Source of the DNA: Lutraria lutraria
Taxonomy: Eukaryota > Mollusca > Bivalvia > Venerida > Mactridae
Direction of reading: 5' to 3'
NCBI GenBank assembly: GCA_964023205.1
Contig: OZ026845.1
Span: forward strand, 5,404,001-5,468,000
Length of the DNA: 64,000 nucleotides
In this document: positions 45,601-54,600 of the stretch, in pieces
Position numbering within the stretch: the first letter of the stretch is position 1
Layout of the letters: the number at the start of each line of letters is the position of its first letter
Position numbers and translations under genes: made by a program
Notes under the pieces: generated by a model
What the model was told of the DNA's origin: nothing
The model's input: only the letters and a program-made list of their open reading frames with translations
Databases searched by the model: none

Positions 45601-48600
45601 ATTATGATAAATAAAACTTTGTCATGTGATGAGGACTCTATGACTATTGACAGTTGTCTAAAAACTGGTCCATGCGGCGTGGATGACTTCTATGCTTCTG
45701 TGGCTTGCTTTACAGAGAAGGAGTTGCCTCTAACTGAAGGTATAATCAACACAAATATTAAATTTGTGTGAAATATGAAAGTCTTTAAAAGCCAAATGCT
45801 GAAAGTCATTCACAGTAATATAGTTTTTAGTATGACGGTGAAATTTGATAAATAATGAATAATGTTTTATAAAAACATTTGCATTTTTAAACATGGACAT
45901 TGCAGCACATATTTGACTGACATTTATAGAGCACTGTTTTCATATAAGAATATATGTTCAACAGTGCTGTACAATAAAATTTAAAACATAGTAAAAAAAA
46001 CAATATAAAACAATGCTAGGATACATTTGGCATATAACTGACTGCTAAGATTGATGGATTTCATTTGTGAAAATTCTTACTGTTTACAGAATATACATAT
46101 GAGATTCAGAAAGGAGATGCTGGTGATTATTCTGGTACTGTGTCTGTTAGACATTATGGTCTTAAAGGAAGAATATGTTCATCTGGCTGGGACGACAATG
46201 ATGCTGAGGTATGGACTGTTAGAATTTTGTTTCAAGCTTAAATGGTGGAGGAGGACCACCTTGGTAGATCCACTGACTGTCTGTCTGTAAGCTAGCTGGA
46301 TAGATTCCTTACCTGGGTAGATCCACTGACTGTCTGTCTGTAAGCTAGCTGGATAGCTTCCTCACATGTGAATTTTCTGGTGTCCTTTTAGAACCCTAGT
46401 TAGAACTTAAAAATCTATTATAAAATGTATTGTTATATATGACATATATATAAAAAATGAAATTGTTTAGTAAAAGTTTTATAAAATATTTAGATTTTTC
46501 TCATGTTTGTCTGTGACTTGAAAATACATGGTTGAAATTGCATTGAATGTGAAATTTAGTTATTTTAATGTTTACTCTCTGGGTCAATTTTTATTTGGAT
46601 TAATTGCAAAAATATTAAATGGCACACGGCTTAAGTGTAGCAATGCCATGACTTTAGTATTTATTTATAAGTAAATAACAGAATAACGGCACAATAAAAA
46701 AAAGTTTTGTAATTCAATCTGAAATATCTTCTCTTAAATATATCAGAATGGCGTTATAATTCACATGTCAATGTCTTATTGGTTCAATTACTACAGGTAT
46801 TATGTAGAAATCTCACATATCAACATGGAATAGCGTTCCATCAGACTGACAATGAGTTCTCTCCCTTACTTGGTCGAGGACCTTACTGGATGGGAGATGT
46901 TGCGTGTAAGGGACATGAACAGTCACTGGCTGAGTGTCAGTTCAGTAGTAGACTAGACTCCAAGAACTGCTCAGGAAGAACTAATGCCGCAGCACTCTGT
47001 TATCATGAAGAAGGTAGTTGCTTTTTTGTGAACAATATGCAATGCAACCTCTCCAGAGTGGCCCTCTCTTTAGCAGCAACCTCCCTTCAACAACAGCATG
47101 ATTTCTTCCCCACTGCATGATTTTACTATAAGATAAACCTCTCTAGAGCAACAACAATACAATTTTGCTACTCCCAAAGGGTGTTGCTTTTGAGAGGTTG
47201 CACTGTATGTTAAAACTACCATATTTTATCAGTATAGTCAAACCTGTGAAAAAAGGCCAACCTTGAGACACCATGTGATTTTTACTGACAGGTGGCATTT
47301 ATTCAAAGGTCATTTTGTTTTAAGTGATCTATGAAGGTCTTAAAGAGAATGGCTTTTATGTACAGGGAGACCTTTATTCAGAGGTAGCTGCTAACTAAGG
47401 TTTGACTGTATATTGACCGCTGTTATATGCGTAACAGTTTACCTAAGAGCTAGGCTAACACTTATTTCTGGCATGAATTACAAATCCAATTCATTAAAAT
47501 GGATCTAAATTCATGCAAATTTGATAGCCATTTAATCTCAGAGAAGTTGTTGACTGTCAATGATATTGTCCCATCTTGAACAAATGTCACCATAACAATT
47601 TTTCATAACAAGAACTACTGCTTTCAAGTAATATCGATTATTTATTCGTAGAAGTAACTCGAGTTTATTTTGGGCGTTTTCCTCTTTGTGCTAATTTTAG
47701 CACATACTCAGGATAGTTCTGATGGCTTTGTCATCGATTGGTATATAAGAACAAAACCGGATATACCTCTCCTTTCTGTTTCTGAATTTTCAAAGAAATT
47801 ACTGTACTTTGGTTGTTAGCTATTGAGATAAATTAGTTCAAGAAATTAAATGAAAATATTTTTGTTGATTTTGAACTGATATAATTGATTAGCTATATTT
47901 GTATATTTCTTCTGCAGCAATAAATAGATATAGCTAAGGGATCATACTTCATGCATTTTTGTCGGTAAAATTATATCCATTTTTCTCACTTTTAGTAATG
48001 ACTTGTGCCAAAAATCTTCTGAGAAAATATTCATGCTAGCATATACATGTATATGTAAGACTACATTATCGGTATTTTTTTTCACAGGAATCAAGTACCG
48101 TATTGTTGATGATGAAAATCCTGGCAAAGACTCGGCTTTTGGTCGCATTGAAATATCAATAAACAACGTTTGGGGTACAATTTGTGATTCAGCTTGGGAT
48201 AGTATGGATGCACGAGTCCTCTGTCGACAAAAGGGTTTCCATGATGGATATGCATTAAAAAAAGCTCATTATGGCAAAGGAAAAACAAGTCCAATATGGT
48301 TAAAACATGTGAAATGTCGTGGTGATGAAGATGCTTTGCATAAATGTCCCCACAAAGGCTTCAGTAGTGCTATTGTAGATAGTAAAGATAGATGGTTAAA
48401 ATGTAGATCACACAAAGATGATGCCGGTGTATACTGTATAAATGACTGTAAGTATTTCATTGGACCATTTTGATTTTTTAAGGCTTTTATTCCATTCTTG
48501 TATGCAATTTTAGGGTTTAAAATTATTAACATGACAGGATCTTTTTATGTTGTTTTTAGCTCACATGTCACAAAGTGACAAAGTGAGCTATTAGGATCAC

Positions 48601-51600
48601 TCTCCGTCCGGCGTCCGGCGTTGTGCGTCGTCAAACTTTTTGTTGTGACCACACTAGGGGCCACATTTTTGGCTCAATTTTAGCAAAACTGGGTCAGAAC
48701 GTTAATATCAACAAAATCTCGGACGAGTTCGATATTGGGCCATTTGGGGTCAAAAACTAGGTCACCAGGGCCAAATAAGGGAAAACCTTGTGAACACTTT
48801 AGAAATCACTGTTTTGAATTTATCTTCATGAAACTTTGTCAGAATGTTTATTTTAATAATATGTAGGTCAACTTTGAAAATGGGTAATTTCTGTAGTAAA
48901 ATTAGGTCACTAGGGCAAATTGCTGGAAAACCTTGTGAACACTCTAGAAGTCACTGTTTTGATTGGATGATCATGAAACCTTGTCAGAATGTTTGTCTTC
49001 ATAATATCTTGGACGAGTTCGAACATGGGTCATCTTGGGTCAAAAACTAGGTCGATAGGTCAAATCTTATGAAAAACCATGTTAACACTGTAGATTTCAC
49101 AGTTATTATTGAATCTTCACCAAACTTTGTCAAATCGTTTGTTTTAATGATATAACGGTCAAGTATAAATATGGGTCATCTGGGGTCAATAACTAGGTCA
49201 CCATGTCAAATCTTAGGAAAACTTTGTTAACACTGTAGATGTCACAGTTTTAATTGGATCTGCACCAAACATTGTCAAAATGTTTGCCTCAATGATATGT
49301 GGGTCAAGGATGAACATGGGTCAGCCGGGTTCAAAAACTGGGTCACAAGGTCAAATCTTAGGTAAAAATCTTGTAAAAGCTCTAAATGTCATGGTTTTGA
49401 TTGGATCTTTGCCAAACCTTGTCAGATTGTTTGTCTTAATGATATTAATGACATGCGCAAATATGGGTCACCTAGGGTCAAAAACCAGGTCACAAGGTCA
49501 AATCTTAGGAAAACCTTATTAACACTGTAGATGTCAAATTTTAATCGTATCTTCACCAAACCTAGTCAGACTGTTTGTCTTAATGATATGTAAGACAAAT
49601 TCGAACATAGGTCATCTGGGGTCAAAAACTAGGTCACCGGTTCAAAACAATGTTTTAATGAGTGAACAGTGATTGTCATGTGAGCGATATAGGGCCATCT
49701 TGGCCCTCTTGTTTCTCTCATATATCACAGATTGATGCTGTGAATTGAATATGATGCAAGCTTAAACAGCAGAACTTTATTATAATCATGTATGATGGCT
49801 TTTTTCAGTAAGACTGAGTGGAACCTTCAATGCAACAATGGGTGCTGTACTTGCATACAAAAATGATAAATGGCACGCTGTGTGTGACAAGCAGTTTGAC
49901 TCCCGAGATGCACGTGTTGTGTGTAGAACACTAGGCTTCAAAGATGGGAAAGGTCTCGCCGGATCATCATTTGGAAATCTGACAAGTTCAATAGGTTAAT
50001 ATTAGTAATTATTCAGTAGATGCCTGTTAACTGTCCAGTTCACACATTTTGTAAAGTACTCAACTGAATTTAAATTAAATTTCCAGATACAATATGTTGC
50101 TTGTTGACTTATGGTGCTACTGTTGTTTTATTGGTGTTATACATAGTTTACAATGTTCTCCAGAAGCCCTGGCGCCCGATATTGCCCAATGCCGGCTTTT
50201 TTTCGAATCTGTGAATTAAACCCCTTAAAATTTAAATGTAGCCAGGATAACTTTGGAGATATATTTATATACCGGTATAATGTTATTGCTGTCTTCATTC
50301 AATTAAGGATTGTTATTTATCATAAAGTGGAATAAAGTGGCAAGAAAAAAGTTTCTTAGAAATAGTTGATCTGTTGTTTCAACTCATGTGACACACATGT
50401 TGTCCATAGAACATTTGGATTCCTTTTTATAAATAGTTTGATTGGCTGGAGGACTCTGACAGAAAGAGAAATATCTGTTCATAGACAATAGTAGACAGTT
50501 TCATAAATATGCAAATTAAGTTCTAAGCTGTGTTTAATACACAGTACAGTCAAACCTGCAGAAAAAGGCCATCCTTGGAAACACATAATGTGGCCTTAAT
50601 AGACAGGTGACCTTTTTTGGAGGTGGATACTAAGACAGGTTTGACTATATATGTATAAAATGCTGATATTTCAGGTATAATCAATGTGGGATGTGATGGC
50701 ACTGAGGAGAAGTTCCGTGATTGTAAAATGCAAGTTTCATCAGCCTGTGAGACAGGGATGTATGCGTCTGTTTACTGTAGTGCTGAGGATATTGTTGACA
50801 GTGAAAGTATGTAAAATACAGTCTATCATCTATACCTTGATAATTATGCAGTAGTTATAACCCAACAAACAATTTTTTTTTGGTATACTGGACTCACCTT
50901 GTCCGTCTGTGCGTGCCTCCGTCTGTCTGGTTGTATAAGTCTGTTGTCCATGGGTGGATTTTAAAAAAAATTTGGTAGAAATGTTCATTAATATCAGGCA
51001 ATGTGTTCCATAAAGACCAAGTTCCATACCTCCAAGGTCAAGGTCACACTTAAAGATTAAAGGTAAAAATTGGTGTTCCAAAAGTTATTCTAAGAATTTT
51101 GAGGCATTCTGTTGAATGTTTAAATTGCATAAATTGATACCTCTGGTCAGAATTGCATTAAAAGCATTTATGAGTGAAGACCTACAGAAATGAAATCCAT
51201 TTCTGAAGGTTTGTTCAGAACAAACTGTTTAGAAAAAAGATGATGAAGCAAGTTTTATTGTTCATTCAGATTTCCATGTGAGAGTGAAACCTGATTATGG
51301 AAAAGTGTCGGCAAAATTCCATGGATTCTTAGAAGTCTATATGGATGGTGTGTGGGGGAGTGTTTGTTCTGATGACTGGGATGACAATGATGCTATGGTA
51401 ACATGTAAACAGATGGGATACACCGGAGGGGCCGCTTACAGACCCCCGAAGAATTTCTCCAGTGCCATCTTGATGACTAATGTTGACTGTAATGGTAATG
51501 AGTCAACATTGAAGGAATGTAACTTTAAGCATTGGAATAAGATGGATGGTTGTGACTACTACTCACAACGTGCTGGAGTTTTCTGTTATAATGATACTGG

Positions 51601-54600
51601 TAAACTGTTATTTAGCTCTCATACATCTTTAAGCTTTGACCATTTGTAGCTCAGTAAGGAATAAATAAATATGAACCAGATAATTATGTGTAACTAACAA
51701 ACTATAACTTCAGTCAAATTGAATAGTCTACACGTAAGGATTGATGGTTATTATAAAACTTGAGCTTAAATCTCATATCTTGTCTTTTGATTTTTCTAAG
51801 TTAAGAATGATCAGGCAATAATGATATTGATTCATTAGTCTGACAACATAATTGATCTTATCATGTATTTAAAGATTACTCATCTCTATCTTTTCAACCA
51901 TAATACTTTGAGAAGTGAATTGAGATTTGAGCTCGGAGACTGTTCTCAAGTTTTTTAACCTCAGGGCCAGGTGAACCACAACAATTTGAAGTCTATTTCA
52001 ACAATTTGAAGTCTATTTAAAGTTATGTTTTATATTTTCTAGGGTTAGAATTCCGTCTAGGTGGTGGTGAGGGGGACAGTGGTAGAGTAGAAATGAGGTA
52101 TAATGGTAAATGGGGTAGTGTTTGTGACTGGTTATGGGATTCAAGGGATGCCCGGGTATTCTGCCATAAGCTTGGGTACAAAGATGGACTAGAAGTTGTC
52201 GGGGCCAGATACGGCCATGTAGATGGTCCTCTGTGGTTTTCACGTGTAAGTTGTAAAGGAGATGAGGAGAGCTTCTTACAATGTCGCCACACAGGATTTA
52301 ATAGCTCTAATGAAATGGAGAGTATTTATGCTGTTTTCTGTAGATCTCGATCACATGATGCTGCAGCTAGATGTTTCCAATCTAAACTAGGTTAGTACAC
52401 ATTACCATTATTATCTTAGTCCTAGTTGGTGAAATTGCAAATTTGTACATTTCATGGACTGTTATATATATAGAAGTTGCTGTAAAAGGATGTGGTCTTC
52501 AATTTACGCACGATAAAGTTAATGTCTCCATGATTAGAATGTTTTAGTCTCTGACTTGTAATTACTATACCCTCACTACTGTGAGTTTGAATCATGGCCA
52601 GACAAGTTCCACATGTGAAGAATCTACCTATCTAGTTTACAGAAGACGTGTGGTTCTACTCATGTGTACACCCGGAATCTTCCCTTGAAAAGTTACCAAA
52701 TGACCCTCACTGTTGGTGCAACATTAAACTCCATAGAAAATATGAAATTGTATTTCTATGAGTTTTCCAAACTTCCTTATTTTCTCTCAACATTAGAAAA
52801 ACATCATTGTCTATTTAGAATAAAATTACCACCAAATTACATGTAAGGCCACCTGTCTATATTTTATCATTCTCATTGATGGTGTTTGACTGTACTTGCA
52901 CCTGTCTTTAGAAATTAATAACATCTGTAATAGGAGGAGGAAAATAATGTACCCGTTGCGGGGCTCGAACCCGCAACCTCCTTGCAAGTCAGGTGCTCTA
53001 CCAACTGAGCTAATAGGGCTGGTGAATATCCCAGCCAATTCATAATTACAATATACCACACAGCTACACATGTATTAACTATGAACCTTGCTTTTTGTGA
53101 ACATCTATTGATGCCTAAGCCATAAATAACTCATTCTAATAGTTAATGTTTCATTATTTGTGTAGAGGTGACAGATATTAGACTGGTAAATGTACAGAAT
53201 GATACATCTTTTGGACGTGTAGAAGTATATCTAGCTGGTGCTGAACAATGGGGAACAGTCTGTGATGATTACTGGGGAGACAAAGATGCTACAGTTGTAT
53301 GTCGACAATTAGGATTTGCTGAGGGAGTAGGTGTTAAAGGTATGTCTGATGTTCTATATGAAAAATTTCATATTATATGTGATTAGGAGATATTAATTAT
53401 CATTGAACTCAAATTGAAATTTTGTTGTACAGACTACAGTAAGATTTTTTAAGCTTATGCTGCGTTATAAAGACTGACTTTTATACCAGAATATAAACTC
53501 TATCTGATCAATATTAACCTTTCAAAAATGTTATTAAAGAATCTTAAATGATTAGATTGAGAGAGGAGGACAGGGATTGAGTTTCTCAGCTTTAATAGTC
53601 CATTAAATTACATGAATTAAAAAACTGCTGCATTTTTGACAAATATTATGAATTAAACTTCAGGAGCCAAATTTGGACGAGGTAAAGGTCCAATATGGTT
53701 GGATAATCTTCGTTGTAATGGTTCAGAGATGCGAATTCAGGACTGTCCACATAATAGTTATGCTGTACAGAATTGTAACCATGGTGAAGATGCAGGTGTT
53801 TACTGTACAGGTGAGATATCATCATATCACTTATTGACACAAATAATTATGATAGTAATCTTGAACCGAACTGTAGGTTTCTTTTTTTTACTACACAGCT
53901 ATGAAAATACATGGTACCATGCATCCTTAAATATTTTCCTACTTTGGATGGCTGTAAGAAAATTAAGGGTTGGCATTAAAAAATTGGGGCGGTCTGATAA
54001 CTACACGACATGGATATCATGAATTCGAGTCTTATACTTTTAACTATCTAATCTCAGAGAGTGCTGATCAGGTTTATTGTTGTAAAATGAAAACTATTAG
54101 TACATTTGATAGACCAGTGGAATGGCAATCAAAAATTCATGTTTGACATGCTTGCAGTAATAGATATTCATTCTGATTCCACTTATACTAATATTAAATG
54201 TATCACATAAGTTACTTATGAAAACTGCATGATTAATGCTGGTTGGTTACCAAATACACTGGTTATTACTGATGGTTGATCCACATGTATTGGTTAGTAC
54301 TGATTGTTGACCTACATAATAAATTATACTGGTTATTACTGATTGTTGATCTAAATACATTGGTTAGTACTGATTGTTGACCTACATATAATGGTTAGTA
54401 CTGATTGTTGACCTACATACATTGGTTAGTACTGATGGTTGACCTACATATACTGGTTAGTACTGATTGTTGACCCACATACATTGGTTAGTACTGATTG
54501 TTGACCCACATACACTGGTTAGTACTGATTGTTGACCCATTTACATTGGTTAATACTGATTGTTGACCTACATACATTGCTTAGTACTGATTGTTGACCC

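Noticed and set aside
48844..49522. Two open frames with repeated 'GQILGK' text
   Set aside because: They are translations of the internal tandem units of a noncoding mobile element.
52951..53020. Functional tRNA gene
   Set aside because: The anticodon stem does not pair and the acceptor stem is imperfect.
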